64,000 bases of DNA from Phycisphaerae bacterium. Its GTDB lineage: Bacteria > Planctomycetota > Phycisphaerae > Phycisphaerales > Phycisphaeraceae. The position numbers were made by a program, and so were the translations under genes. The notes beneath the pieces were generated by a model that worked only from the letters and a program-made list of their open reading frames with translations, was not told where the DNA came from and searched no databases. Shown here piece by piece: positions 35,928 to 44,035 of this stretch (within the stretch, counting starts at the first letter, position 1; each line of letters opens with the position of its first letter). The stretch is from assembly GCA_030425705.1 (NCBI GenBank), contig JAUHZU010000013.1, positions 1 to 64,000 on the forward strand. The letters run 5' to 3'.

Positions 35928-36012
35928 GTCCCCCGCAAGACCGTGATCTCATAACCCTGTGCCTCCGCGGCCGCGATGATTATGATGGGGCGTCCCCTCA
36001 AGGAGCCTCGCC

Positions 36013-37056
36013 ATGCGTCACCTCGCCGCCTGCCTCGTCCTCGCGTGCATCGCCGGCCCCGCCGCCGCGCAGCTCATCCCCGCCGACACCGCCCCCGAGA
36101 AGGTCGCCGACGGCTACCGCTTCACCGAGGGCCCCGCCGCCGGGCCGGATGGCTGCATCTACTTCACCGATATCCCCGCCGAGTTGATCCTCAGGTACGA
36201 CCCGGAGACGGGGGAGACGGAGACGTTTCGAGACAACACCGGACAGGCAAACGGGTTGATGTGGTTTGATGATGATCTTTACTCATGCTGTCACAAAGTG
36301 AGGGCCATTCACCTTTATCCAATCAATCCACAGCATCAACGCGATGAAGAGCCAGATTTTCTTGGTAACGCCCCTGTCCAGCTTGATCCCGAAGAACCCG
36401 TCGTGTTAGTTGATCGTTTACCGACTGATGAGACCAGAGGTGGAAGCGACGGAAGGCATCAGTGGGAGCAAATCATAACCGTTGCTTTTAATAGCCCGAA
36501 TGACTTGGCGATTGACGAAACCGGCAACATCTACTTCACTGATCCGCGTTACGGGAATCGAGATAACATGGAAACAGAGATTGAGGGTGTCTATTACTCT
36601 GGGTATGTTGATATCGATGATCCGCTGTTTAGTCGCTCCATCGAAGTCTTACGCCTTGACGACGACCTCACCCGCCCCAACGGGATCGTCCTCTCCCCCG
36701 ACGAGTTCATCCTCTACGTCGCCGACAACGGCACGAACGAGATCTTCGCCTACGACATCGAAGAACCCGGGGTCATCGACAACAAACGCCTGTTCGCCCG
36801 GCTCAACGACGGCGAGGGCGGCGGGCCCGACGGGATGTGTGTGGATAGCCAGGGCCGGCTCTATGCGGCCGGGCAGGGCAGGGTCTGGGTCTACAACCCC
36901 GATGGTTCCAGTGCCGGTGTCATCACCGTCGGCCCGCAGTGCACCAACTGCACCTTCGCCAACGACGGGCAGACCCTCTACATCACCGCCAACCACGGGC
37001 TGTACCGCATCGAGCTGAACACGGACGCGCCGCTGCCGGGTGAAGGCGACGAGTAG
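36013..37056 (+). CDS. Secreted SMP-30/gluconolactonase-type beta-propeller
   Basis: 347 residues. Signal peptide 1-19 (LAACLVLACIAGPAAAQ). Propeller motifs of SMP-30/lactonase enzymes are present: RFTEGPAAGPDGCIYFTDIP, FNSPNDLAIDETGNIYFTDP, RPNGIVLSPDE, ILYVADNGTNEI and GGPDGMCVDSQGRLYAAG. The metal-binding Glu, Asn and Asp positions (EGP, PND, PDGM) are kept, so a lactone hydrolase role is plausible. Bases ~36241-36660 (residues ~77-216) are about 48% GC by hand count while both ends are 60-78%. The frame is intact across both junctions. AAGGAG precedes the ATG. Confidence 0.9.
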   Translation: MRHLAACLVLACIAGPAAAQLIPADTAPEKVADGYRFTEGPAAGPDGCIYFTDIPAELILRYDPETGETETFRDNTGQANGLMWFDDDLYSCCHKVRAIHLYPINPQHQRDEEPDFLGNAPVQLDPEEPVVLVDRLPTDETRGGSDGRHQWEQIITVAFNSPNDLAIDETGNIYFTDPRYGNRDNMETEIEGVYYSGYVDIDDPLFSRSIEVLRLDDDLTRPNGIVLSPDEFILYVADNGTNEIFAYDIEEPGVIDNKRLFARLNDGEGGGPDGMCVDSQGRLYAAGQGRVWVYNPDGSSAGVITVGPQCTNCTFANDGQTLYITANHGLYRIELNTDAPLPGEGDE

Positions 37057-37061
37057 CGCGG

Positions 37062-37090
37062 GAAGCCCACACCGTTACGGCGTGGGCTTC
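37062..37090. terminator. Bidirectional hairpin between convergent genes
   Basis: GAAGCCCAC (37062-37070) pairs with GTGGGCTTC (37082-37090), and CCG/CGG extend the stem inside. The minus-strand gene's stop codon (37075-37077) sits in the loop, so the hairpin overlaps the last codons of that gene. Confidence 0.65.
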
Positions 37091-37812
37091 GGGGCGTGTT
37101 CTTTGCGCTTGTACCAGTACCCGCAGAACCGCCGCCAGCGCACGGCGAAGGGGAACACGACGAACAGCAGCATCATCCCCGCGACGCGGAAGGTCTGGTC
37201 GGTCTTGCGGGCCGAGGTCTTGACCGTCGGGTCGCGGAGGATGGTCATCGGCGTGCCGCGTTGTCGGCCGAGCTTCCGCAGGCGTCGGCCCAGCCAGATC
37301 TCTTCGCTGGCGTAGACCGACTCGGGGAATCCGCCCGCCTCCTCGAACGCGTCACGCAGGCAGAAAAAGAAGCACCCGGCCGGGAGCTTGAACACCCGCG
37401 AGACGGTGTTCCAGAACCCCAGCACCAGACGCACGGTCCACGGCACGTCCGTGTCCATCTCGACAACCCCGCCCCCGCCGACCGCCTTGTCTTCCAGCAT
37501 GAGCGTGACGGCCTCCTGCAAGAGTTCGCCGGCGGGTGTGGTGTCGGCGTCGACGAAGATGAGCGCGTCGGCCTGGGCGGCGCGGGCCCCGGCGTTGCGG
37601 GCCTTGGCGATCTGGTTGACCGGCTCGAAGACGACCGCCGCGCCGTGTCGCCGCGCGACCTCGGCCGTGGCGTCCGTCGAGTTGTTGTCCACAACGATGA
37701 GCTCGCCGGCGTACCCGGATTCCGCCATCGCCCGCACGGTCATCGGCAGGGTCCGCGCAAGCTGGTCCTGCTCGTTGTACGCGGGGATGATGAGGGCGTA
37801 GTGCGGCGGCAT
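37075..37812 (-). CDS. Family 2 glycosyltransferase
   Basis: 245 residues. GT-A fold: start YALIIPAYNEQDQLARTLP, VVDNNSTDATAEV, NAGARAAQADALIFVDADT with the D-A-D metal site, and a later SEEIWLGRRL acidic motif. One hydrophobic stretch near the C-terminus (VAGMMLLFVVFPFAVRW) is probably membrane-associated. This resembles the small transferases that act on lipid-linked sugars; acceptor unknown. A palindromic repeat lies in its upstream region. Confidence 0.88.
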   Translation of the reverse strand: MPPHYALIIPAYNEQDQLARTLPMTVRAMAESGYAGELIVVDNNSTDATAEVARRHGAAVVFEPVNQIAKARNAGARAAQADALIFVDADTTPAGELLQEAVTLMLEDKAVGGGGVVEMDTDVPWTVRLVLGFWNTVSRVFKLPAGCFFFCLRDAFEEAGGFPESVYASEEIWLGRRLRKLGRQRGTPMTILRDPTVKTSARKTDQTFRVAGMMLLFVVFPFAVRWRRFCGYWYKRKEHAPKPTP

Positions 37813-37836
37813 ACGGAGATTGTATGCGGGTGGATC

Positions 37837-37910
37837 GCGCCGGACGCTGCGCGTCGCGCGCTAAACAAGCGGATTCCTGCTTTGAGCGCGCGACGTGCAG
37901 CGTCCGGCGC
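37837..37910. repeat. Long inverted repeat (26-bp arms, one mismatch)
   Basis: Arm 37837-37862 is the reverse complement of 37885-37910 except one base; the spacer is 22 bases and contains a short AAGC/GCTT pairing. It lies between two minus-strand genes. Its shape matches the repeat at 35851 though the sequence differs. Confidence 0.8.
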
Positions 37911-37925
37911 AACCCGGCAAGCACA

Positions 37926-38957
37926 TCACACCTGCCCGACGAGGCGGTAGCGTTTGCCGAGGTTGAGGATTCGGGTGAGCAGGGCGTCGTAGTCGAGGCC
38001 GGCGTGGTGGGCGGACTCGGCGAAGTCCTCGCCGTAGGCGAGCTGGGGGTTGGGGTTGGCTTCGAGGAGGTAGGCCTTGCCATCCGGCGCGAGGCGGAAG
38101 TCCATGCGGGCGTAGCCGGAGAGCTGCAGCGCGCGGTAGGCGCGCTTGGCGAGCTTGGGGAGCTGGTCGGCGACGCCGGCGGGCAGGCCCTTGGCGGGCC
38201 CGGTGCCGAGCTTGATCTTCTTTTGGTAGTCGGCGTCCCACTTGACCTTGGTGGTGGCGATGCGGGGCGCGCCGTCGCGCAGGCCGGTGAAGTCCATCTC
38301 CCAGACCGGCAGGGTGTCCAGCCGCTGGTTGCCGAGGACGCCGATGTAGAGCTCCCGACCGTCGATGTAGCGTTCGGCGATGGCGTCGGTGCCGACGGTG
38401 CGGTGGATGTAGCGGACGCGTTCGGCGAGCTGTTCGTCGTTGTTGACGACCGAGGCCTCGCTGATGCCGACGCTGCCCTCTTCGGTGAGGGACTTGACGA
38501 ACAGCGGGTAGGGCAGGTGCTTGGGCCGCTGGACCTTCCGCGGGCCGAGGGGGTAGACGTGGAACCGCGGGACGGGGATGCGGTGGTACCGGCAGATCAT
38601 CTTGGACACGGCCTTGTTGTGGGCCAGCATCAGCCCGCGCGGGTTGCAGCCGGTGTAGGGCTGGCGGATCGCCTCGAGGTACGCGGCGACGTGGGCGTCG
38701 TAGACCCCGACGCCGGCGAACTCTTCGAGCAGGTTAAAGACGACGTGCGGGCGTTGGTCGTCGATGGCGTCGCGGATGCGTGAGAAGTCGCCGGACACGC
38801 CGAGGACCCGGGCGTCGTGGCCGAGGTTCCGGAGCGTGGCGGTGACATCGAACTCGGTCTTGAATGGCTCCATCTGCGCGTCGGTGAGCCCGTCGATCGT
38901 GTCCGGCGGGACACAGTCGGGGTGGACCAGGACCAGGATGCGCTGCTTGGCGGGCAT
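37926..38957 (-). CDS. ATP-grasp ligase related to D-Ala-D-Ala ligase
   Basis: 343 residues. ATP-grasp features are in Ddl order: FNLLEEFAGVGVYDAHVAAY, YTGCNPRGLMLAHNKAVSK, PLFVKSLTEEGSVGIS (ATP-binding Lys and Gly-rich loop), DAIAERYIDGRELYIGVLG, and the metal-binding LLEANPNPQL. The N-terminal domain is less like true Ddl, and the Ddl substrate loop is not obvious, so it may join other amino or carboxyl substrates. ATG 38957 begins the conserved start ILVLVHPD. No mur gene is nearby. Confidence 0.85.
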   Translation of the reverse strand: MPAKQRILVLVHPDCVPPDTIDGLTDAQMEPFKTEFDVTATLRNLGHDARVLGVSGDFSRIRDAIDDQRPHVVFNLLEEFAGVGVYDAHVAAYLEAIRQPYTGCNPRGLMLAHNKAVSKMICRYHRIPVPRFHVYPLGPRKVQRPKHLPYPLFVKSLTEEGSVGISEASVVNNDEQLAERVRYIHRTVGTDAIAERYIDGRELYIGVLGNQRLDTLPVWEMDFTGLRDGAPRIATTKVKWDADYQKKIKLGTGPAKGLPAGVADQLPKLAKRAYRALQLSGYARMDFRLAPDGKAYLLEANPNPQLAYGEDFAESAHHAGLDYDALLTRILNLGKRYRLVGQV

Positions 38958-38968
38958 GGGTATTAGCG

Positions 38969-39000
38969 AAACCACCGATTCACACAGATACACACAGATT
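38969..39000. repeat. Left copy of 32-base inverted repeat
   Basis: The reverse complement of 39384-39415 matches this arm at 27 of 32 bases. It begins AAACCACCGAT and continues with CACAC/GAT steps at 10-base spacing. The two copies frame the small gene 39078-39386. Confidence 0.8.
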
Positions 39001-39077
39001 ATGATCGGGGATTCCCAATCTCTGCTTCTGCGTGAGATGAAACCGATAACAACGGCCGGCATTCTCGGATAACAACC

Positions 39078-39386
39078 TCAGGACTCGCGGGTTGCGTCTG
39101 TATGGCGTGGGTTGTAGCTCTCGATCACCTCTACGAGCGTATCCAGGTCGTGAAACACCTTGGGGGTGACGGCACTTTCTTGTGTCAAAGAAAGGCCGCG
39201 CAGGATGTACTGCCCGCGCTCCCGTGTGATTTCCCAGCCGATTGTGTCGCTTGAGAGCATTGCGATGTAGTTTCCGAAACACGCGGCATCGTACGGCCCC
39301 GCGAGAGGGGTAAGGCCCAGGCGTTTGAGCCTATCCAACACGGGCGCCAGGTCTTCAAGGATTTTGCAGGGGAGTTGGTCTGTCAT
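39078..39386 (-). CDS. Small cytoplasmic protein of unknown function
   Basis: 102 residues, alpha/beta by pattern: KILEDLAPVLDRLKRLGLTP, FGNYIAMLSSDTIGWEITRE, GQYILRGLSL, VFHDLDTLVEVIESY. Size, acidity and layout recall small immunity or accessory proteins, but there is no real family match. GC is about 55% by hand count, well below neighbours. The start codon lies inside the right-hand inverted repeat and has no Shine-Dalgarno sequence. It looks like an acquired gene. Confidence 0.6.
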   Translation of the reverse strand: MTDQLPCKILEDLAPVLDRLKRLGLTPLAGPYDAACFGNYIAMLSSDTIGWEITRERGQYILRGLSLTQESAVTPKVFHDLDTLVEVIESYNPRHTDATRES

Positions 39387-39415
39387 CGGTGTGAATCGGT
39401 GTGCATCGGTGGTTT
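39384..39415. repeat. Right copy of 32-base inverted repeat
   Basis: ATCGGTGTG/ATCGGTG units at 10-base steps, ending CGGTGGTTT; the partner is at 38969-39000 in reverse orientation. It includes the ATG of the minus-strand small gene. Confidence 0.8.
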
Positions 39416-39424
39416 CAACATGAT

Positions 39425-40486
39425 TTACAGCGCCAGCGGGTGGTGGCCGGTGTGCAGGTAGGTCATGGTCTGGACGGTGAGCATCATGCGTGCGTCGGCC
39501 ATGGCTTGGGCCTCGGGGACGGCGAGGCGGAGCTTCAGCTCCTTGCAGCGATCGATCATGTCGCGGAGTACCTGGTCGATGGTGTAGGTGTGCGCGCCGG
39601 TCCAGCTCGCGACGTCCTCACGCAGGCGGGGCCGGGACTTGCGCAGGAAGGCGGCGGCGGTGGGACGGAGCGCGTAGGCCGGGTCGCTGCTGAACAGCCG
39701 GCGGAGGTCGCGGTCATAGAAGTCGGGGAACGTGTCGCCGTAGAGCCATCGCTTCTGCTGGTAGTGCTCGTGCAGCGTGGTGGTGAGCTGGTGCAGCGGC
39801 TCGACAACGCGTCGGGTGCGCACCGGCGGGGCGGCGGGGCCGACCTCGGCCATGACGCGGTCCACGAACTCGAGCTTGCGCAGCGCGGGCCAACCGTGGT
39901 AGGTCTTCCGCCAGCGCGGCTTGCTGCCGGTGGACGGCGCGAGCCAGACGGCGAAGGTCTCGGCGAAGTCCTCGGCCGGGTGGGCCTGGGCGTACCACGC
40001 GTCGAGGTGGGTGACGAAGTGGCGTGAGCCGGGGTCGGGCTTGTAGGTGTCGGGGTAGGGCGCGGTGACGCTGCCGAACAGCTCGCGGAAGGCCTTGCGG
40101 CGGTGCAGGCGGTAGGCGTTGCAGATGGCGTGGCCGGCCTCGTGTCGGAGGATGCGCATGCGCTCGCGGGGCGGGCCGCCCTCGACCTCGAGCATCTGCG
40201 TCTGTTCGAGCTTCATCAGCCGGGGGTGCGCGAGGTAGAACGGCAGCGCGATGCCGGGCACGCCGTCGGGGCTGAACCACTCCGACGAGAGCCAGCCGTG
40301 CGGGCGGAAGCGCGTGATGCCCCGGCGGTCCAGCTCATCATTGAGCCTGCCCATGTCCGCGAGCAGGCCCGGGCAGTCGGCGAGGCGGACCCCCAGGTCT
40401 TTGAACCGCAGGGCGAGCAGGCGGTCGTCGGGCCAGTCGGCCCAACGCGGTCGGCGCGCGGTGCTCGGGGGGGTGCGGCGGGGCAC
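39425..40486 (-). CDS. Putative zinc metallopeptidase (HEAGH)
   Basis: 353 residues, no signal peptide. ILRHEAGHAI (115-119) supplies two zinc His and the catalytic Glu; HPAEDFAETFAVWL (~169-179) probably supplies the third ligand, as in gluzincin-like putative zinc peptidases. A basic Arg/Pro start and long helical C-terminal part follow. Substrate unknown. Proposed GTG at 40486, because the frame upstream to 40936 lies antisense to the SirB1-type gene's strand partner and reads as low-complexity Pro/Arg/Ala; a start a few codons inside is also possible. Confidence 0.8.
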   Translation of the reverse strand: MPRRTPPSTARRPRWADWPDDRLLALRFKDLGVRLADCPGLLADMGRLNDELDRRGITRFRPHGWLSSEWFSPDGVPGIALPFYLAHPRLMKLEQTQMLEVEGGPPRERMRILRHEAGHAICNAYRLHRRKAFRELFGSVTAPYPDTYKPDPGSRHFVTHLDAWYAQAHPAEDFAETFAVWLAPSTGSKPRWRKTYHGWPALRKLEFVDRVMAEVGPAAPPVRTRRVVEPLHQLTTTLHEHYQQKRWLYGDTFPDFYDRDLRRLFSSDPAYALRPTAAAFLRKSRPRLREDVASWTGAHTYTIDQVLRDMIDRCKELKLRLAVPEAQAMADARMMLTVQTMTYLHTGHHPLAL

Positions 40487-40524
40487 GCCCCCGATTCTAT
40501 CGCGCTCGGCTAGTGGGATGACAC

Positions 40525-40544
40525 GTCGTGCGCAAGCGCACGAC
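40525..40544. repeat. Short REP-like palindrome
   Basis: GTCGTGCGC (40525-40533) and GCGCACGAC (40536-40544) are perfect complements around AA. Single copy in this window; it lies upstream of the metallopeptidase start. Confidence 0.5.
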
Positions 40545-40631
40545 ACACCGCGGGTCCAGAAAAAGGCGGCCGTGGAATAGCCGGCGGGTCGGCGGGGTTT
40601 GACCCATGCACACGCGAGCGTCCACCCCTCA

Positions 40632-40664
40632 GGCCCGCGGGATTTTACCCCAGTCCCGCGGGCC
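40632..40664 (-). terminator. Probable terminator after SirB1-type gene
   Basis: An 11-bp perfect stem (40632-40642 with 40654-40664) with an 11-base loop lies 36 bases past the minus-strand stop. No T tract. Confidence 0.45.
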
Positions 40665-40700
40665 GCTTGCGGCGCGTTTGGGAGCGGTGGCGCAGGCGGT

Positions 40701-41414
40701 TCAGCCGTGCTCTTCGACGAGCCGAGCCATCTCGAGCATGGCGGCGAGGTCCTCGGGCCGGTCGCGGCGTTCGAAGCCGGCCATGAGGTTGCGCAGCAGC
40801 CGGAGCAGCCACTGTTTGTGGCTGGCGGGTCGGAGGGGGTCTTCCTCCTCGTCGAAAGCGTGCGGCGCGGTCTGGTGGATGCGGGCGAGCGCCTCGTGCC
40901 GGGCCAGAAGCCGGCCGCCCGCGAACGGGTCGACAAAGCACACCCGCTCGTCGCCGGTGTACCCGGTAGCCTCGGCGGGGAGCCCCGCGAGGAAGTGCCC
41001 GGGCGCGTTGATCCCCTCGACTCGTACGCCCACGCGGTCGAGCACGGCCTTGTAGACCAGCACCAGCGTGATGGGCAGCCCCAGCCGGGTCCGCAGGACG
41101 CTGGAGAGGTAGCTGTTGCGTGGGTCGTCGTAGTCGCCGAGGTTGCCGCGGAAGCGTGCCTCCTCGAAGAGCAGCAGGTGCGTGTGGGCGACGAGCGCCC
41201 GCGGGTCGCTGGGGTTGTTTACCCGGTCCAGCACCTGCTGGCCGTAGTCGTCCAGCTCCGACTCGATGAGGATGATGTCGGCGTGGTCCAGCTCGTGCAT
41301 CGACACGGCGACGGCCGCGCGGACCAGCCCGCTGGTCGTTCCCAGCTCGGGGAGCTGGTCACGCAGCGCGGTGAAGGCATCGAGCCGGCAGTGGATGGGT
41401 TCGTGGATCGGCAC
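40701..41414 (-). CDS. SirB1/transglutaminase-like protein
   Basis: 237 residues of the SirB1 N-terminal family: MHELDHADIILIESELDDYGQQVLDRV, NPSDP..., then DPRNSYLSSVLRTRLGLPI, VGVRVEGINAPGHFLAG and FVDPFAGGRLL. His in PGHFLAG is conserved. The Cys of papain-like transglutaminases is replaced by a Ser (NSYL), as in most of this family, so a non-catalytic or altered role is likely. A helical tail follows. It is 15 bases downstream of a small membrane-protein gene on the same strand. Confidence 0.85.
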   Translation of the reverse strand: MPIHEPIHCRLDAFTALRDQLPELGTTSGLVRAAVAVSMHELDHADIILIESELDDYGQQVLDRVNNPSDPRALVAHTHLLLFEEARFRGNLGDYDDPRNSYLSSVLRTRLGLPITLVLVYKAVLDRVGVRVEGINAPGHFLAGLPAEATGYTGDERVCFVDPFAGGRLLARHEALARIHQTAPHAFDEEEDPLRPASHKQWLLRLLRNLMAGFERRDRPEDLAAMLEMARLVEEHG

Positions 41415-41429
41415 AGCAGTGGGGCGAGG

Positions 41430-41828
41430 TCAGGCGGGGTCGGGGTCGCCCCCGGCCTTGGCGATTTTACGCTTTCGACGCGCGGCGACAAACGACTGCA
41501 CCGCGGCATAGATGTACAGGCCCGAGACGATCGTGGTGACGAAGATGCGGATGATCTTCAGACCCTCATCGCCCTGGAGCTCGACGGCCAGGAAGCGGAA
41601 CAGCAGCCACAGCGGCACAACCACGCCGACCAGCGCGAGCAGCACCGCCGCGTGCATCAGGTGCATCCGCAGTTCCTTCTTGATCACCGAGGCGACCCCG
41701 CACGCCAGCGCCAGCAGCCCCAGGAACGCCGGCAGCAGCGCGATGAACTCCGGGTCGTCCGCCGCGGCGTAGGTGCCCAGCGAGGCAACCAGCAGGATCA
41801 GTCCAAACGCGATCGTGGCGAGGGGCAT
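41430..41828 (-). CDS. Small multi-pass membrane protein
   Basis: 132 residues with four hydrophobic helices (about 4-22, 28-48, 57-80, 92-113) and a basic tail (RRKRKIAKAGG). No Cys pair or motif. Unrecognised. It lies 15 bases upstream of the SirB1-type gene and is probably co-transcribed with it. Confidence 0.7.
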   Translation of the reverse strand: MPLATIAFGLILLVASLGTYAAADDPEFIALLPAFLGLLALACGVASVIKKELRMHLMHAAVLLALVGVVVPLWLLFRFLAVELQGDEGLKIIRIFVTTIVSGLYIYAAVQSFVAARRKRKIAKAGGDPDPA

Positions 41829-41975
41829 GGCCGACTCCGGTCAGGAAAGCCGTATTGTAGACCATCGGCTCATCGCCTGATGCCCGCGTATAATGCCGCG
41901 TCCGGCCGGCCCCACGGGGTCGGCGGGCCTTGACACACCTCGTGAACCCGACCCCAACCCCCCGGAGTTTTTCTG

Positions 41976-43052
41976 ATGCATCGCAAGACCCTCAGCGGCG
42001 TGGTCGCCGCCGCCGGCCTGCTGGTCGCCGGCACCTGGGCCACCCTCCATGCCCAGGACGAACACGACCACGAGCACACCCCGACCTCCGTCCACAGCGC
42101 CGACGGCACGCACTTCCAGCTCGACGACGCCGCCGCCTACCCCGACCCCGACGGCTTCGCCTCGATGGACGGCCGGGTCAGCTACGCCATCGGCCGGCTC
42201 GACGGCGGGCAGCTCCCGCAGAACCTCGGCGATGTCGATACCGACGCCTACGCCGAAGGCATCCGCACCGGCGTCAACGAGACCAGCGAAGACCGAGCCG
42301 CGGGCTACGAACTGGGACGCAACATCCTCAACGCCCAGCCCGAGACCAACGTCGACGAGCTGATCGAGGGCATCCGCCTGGCGATGCAGGAAGAAAACGA
42401 GAGCCGCGCGATGGGAACGCTCATCGGCAACGGCTACCGCAACCGTGACGTCACCATCGAGCCGAACAGCTACATGGCCGGCATCAGGGAAGCGCTCGCC
42501 CTGCTCGACGCCGAGGAGGCCGAGGCCGAGGTGCCCGCCACGACCCTCACCGAAGAACAGATCAGCGAGACCGTCAGCGCGTTCAGCCACATCATGCAGC
42601 AGCGCCAGCTCCAGAACCAGATCGACGAGGGGCTCGCCTACTGCGAAGAGGTCGCCGAGAACGAAGAGGGCTGGGTCAAAACCGACACCGGCCTGTACTA
42701 CCGCGTGGTCGAGGAGGGCGAGGGTGCCAGCCCCGACGCGAACGACATCGTGACCTGCCACTACGAGGGCCAGCTCATCGACGGCACGGTCTTCGATAGC
42801 TCCTTCCAGCGCGGCCAGCCCGCCGAGTTCCCGCTCGACGGCGTCATCGCCGGCTGGACCCAGGGCGTCCAGCTCATGAAGGTCGGCGCGACCTACGAGT
42901 TCCTCATCCCGCCGGACCTGGCCTACGGCGAACGCGGCTACCCCGACCCCCGCGGCGGCGGCATCCCCCCCAACGCCACCCTCCGCTTTAAGGTCTCGCT
43001 GCTCGGCGTCGTCGTAACCCCCAACGACGACCGCGAACCGCTCGGCGACTAA
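41976..43052 (+). CDS. Exported FKBP-type peptidyl-prolyl isomerase
   Basis: 358 residues. Signal peptide 1-~26, then a His/Asp/Glu-rich segment. A helical FKBP_N-like dimerisation region (~65-230: SYAIGRLDGGQLPQNLGDVDT, YAEGIRTGVNE, IREALALLDAEEAEAEVPA) precedes the FKBP domain (~255-350: VTCHYEGQLIDGTVFDSSFQ, GVIAGWTQGVQLMKVG, IPPDLAYGERG, IPPNATLRFKVSLL). Active-site Tyr, Phe, Asp and Trp are kept. Periplasmic folding catalyst and chaperone, as FkpA/Mip. A terminator follows 28 bases on. Confidence 0.94.
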   Translation: MHRKTLSGVVAAAGLLVAGTWATLHAQDEHDHEHTPTSVHSADGTHFQLDDAAAYPDPDGFASMDGRVSYAIGRLDGGQLPQNLGDVDTDAYAEGIRTGVNETSEDRAAGYELGRNILNAQPETNVDELIEGIRLAMQEENESRAMGTLIGNGYRNRDVTIEPNSYMAGIREALALLDAEEAEAEVPATTLTEEQISETVSAFSHIMQQRQLQNQIDEGLAYCEEVAENEEGWVKTDTGLYYRVVEEGEGASPDANDIVTCHYEGQLIDGTVFDSSFQRGQPAEFPLDGVIAGWTQGVQLMKVGATYEFLIPPDLAYGERGYPDPRGGGIPPNATLRFKVSLLGVVVTPNDDREPLGD

Positions 43053-43079
43053 GCAAGCATCTCAACCCAACCCCAACAG

Positions 43080-43103
43080 CCCCCGCCGCGAGGCGGGGGT
43101 TTA
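43080..43103 (+). terminator. Terminator of FKBP gene
   Basis: An 8-bp GC stem (43080-43087 with 43092-43099), GCGA loop and TTT tail directly after the isomerase gene. Confidence 0.8.
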
Positions 43104-43177
43104 TCGTGCGCCGCGCACCGCCCGGCTAACGCGCGTTTCTCTTTCCCCTCTGCACCGTCACACGATAAACTGCCCGC

Positions 43178-43978
43178 ATGCGCGAACTCACCCTCCCCGG
43201 TCGGATGGTCCTGATCCCCGGCTACGCCTGCGACGGCCGGGTCTTCGGCCCGCAGCGCCGGGCGTTCGGCGACCGGCTCGAGACCCCCGACTGGATCGCG
43301 CCCAAGCCCAACGAGTCCATCCGCCATTACGCCCAACGCTGGGCCGAAACACTCTGCCGGCCCGGCGACGACCGGCCGATGGTGCTCGGCGGGTTGTCCT
43401 TCGGCGGGCTGGTCGCGCAGGAGCTCGCCGCCTGCATCGAGCCCGCTCCGCGGTGTGTCCTGCTCATCGCCAGCACCCGTATCCCCGAGCGGTGGACCCT
43501 GCCGGTGCAGATGGCCCAGCTCCTGGGCCGGCTCGTGCCGGGGGCGTCGGTGAACAAAGCGGCGTCGCTGCTGTCGCTGCCCTTTGCGCTGCGCGACGGC
43601 GTGGACGACGCGGGCAAGAAGCTGCTGCGCGCGATGGCCCGGGACGCCGACCCGGCGATGCTCAAGTGGGCCGCCGCCGCCGCGATCGACTGGCCCGGTG
43701 CCGAGCCGGCGGGCCCCGACGCGCCGCCGGTCTACAGCATCCACGGCCGGGACGACTGGGTCATCCCCGACGACGGCAGCGCCGACACCACCCTCGACCT
43801 GGGCCGACACCTCATCAACCTCTCGCACGCCGAGTCGGTCAACCGCTTCCTCTTCGACCACATGCTCCAGCACGTGCCCGAGGCGCAGCAGGTCTTCCCG
43901 GCGATCGAGAACCCCCGGCTGACCGCGCAGCGCCGCCTGTTGCTAGAGGGCGCCCCGGCGGGCACGCCGCTGGTGTAA
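43178..43978 (+). CDS. Alpha/beta hydrolase
   Basis: 266 residues, cytoplasmic. Start MVLIPGYACDGRVFGPQ; nucleophile elbow GGLSFGG (Ser74); acid Asp in YSIHGRDDWVIP; base His in LINLSHAESVNRFLF. The triad is complete. A cap-like helical insert covers ~110-180. Closest in style to esterase or BioH-like hydrolases; a role in biotin synthesis is not implied, as bioB is 35 kb away. It is convergent with the hspQ-like gene. Confidence 0.87.
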   Translation: MRELTLPGRMVLIPGYACDGRVFGPQRRAFGDRLETPDWIAPKPNESIRHYAQRWAETLCRPGDDRPMVLGGLSFGGLVAQELAACIEPAPRCVLLIASTRIPERWTLPVQMAQLLGRLVPGASVNKAASLLSLPFALRDGVDDAGKKLLRAMARDADPAMLKWAAAAAIDWPGAEPAGPDAPPVYSIHGRDDWVIPDDGSADTTLDLGRHLINLSHAESVNRFLFDHMLQHVPEAQQVFPAIENPRLTAQRRLLLEGAPAGTPLV

Positions 43979-43982
43979 GAAA

Positions 43983-44005
43983 AGCCCCCGGGGTGGTCGG
44001 GGGCT
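43983..44005 (-). terminator. Terminator of hspQ-like gene
   Basis: AGCCCCCG (43983-43990) pairs with CGGGGGCT (43998-44005). Read on the minus strand it is followed by TTTTCTT, so it mainly serves the minus-strand gene ending at 44036. It lies just past the hydrolase stop. Confidence 0.75.
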
Positions 44006-44035
44006 CGCGGGGGTCTCAGTCACTTCGGTAGCGGC

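Noticed and set aside
35851-37910. CRISPR array or CRISPR-like repeats
   Set aside because: The two palindromes differ in sequence, are not tandem and have no regular spacers. No cas gene is present anywhere in the window.
40487-40936. N-terminal extension of the metallopeptidase to 40936
   Set aside because: The extension is Ser/Arg/Pro/Ala-rich without fold-like pattern and overlaps the 3' part of the SirB1-type gene in another frame of the same strand. The conserved part starts after the GTG at 40486.
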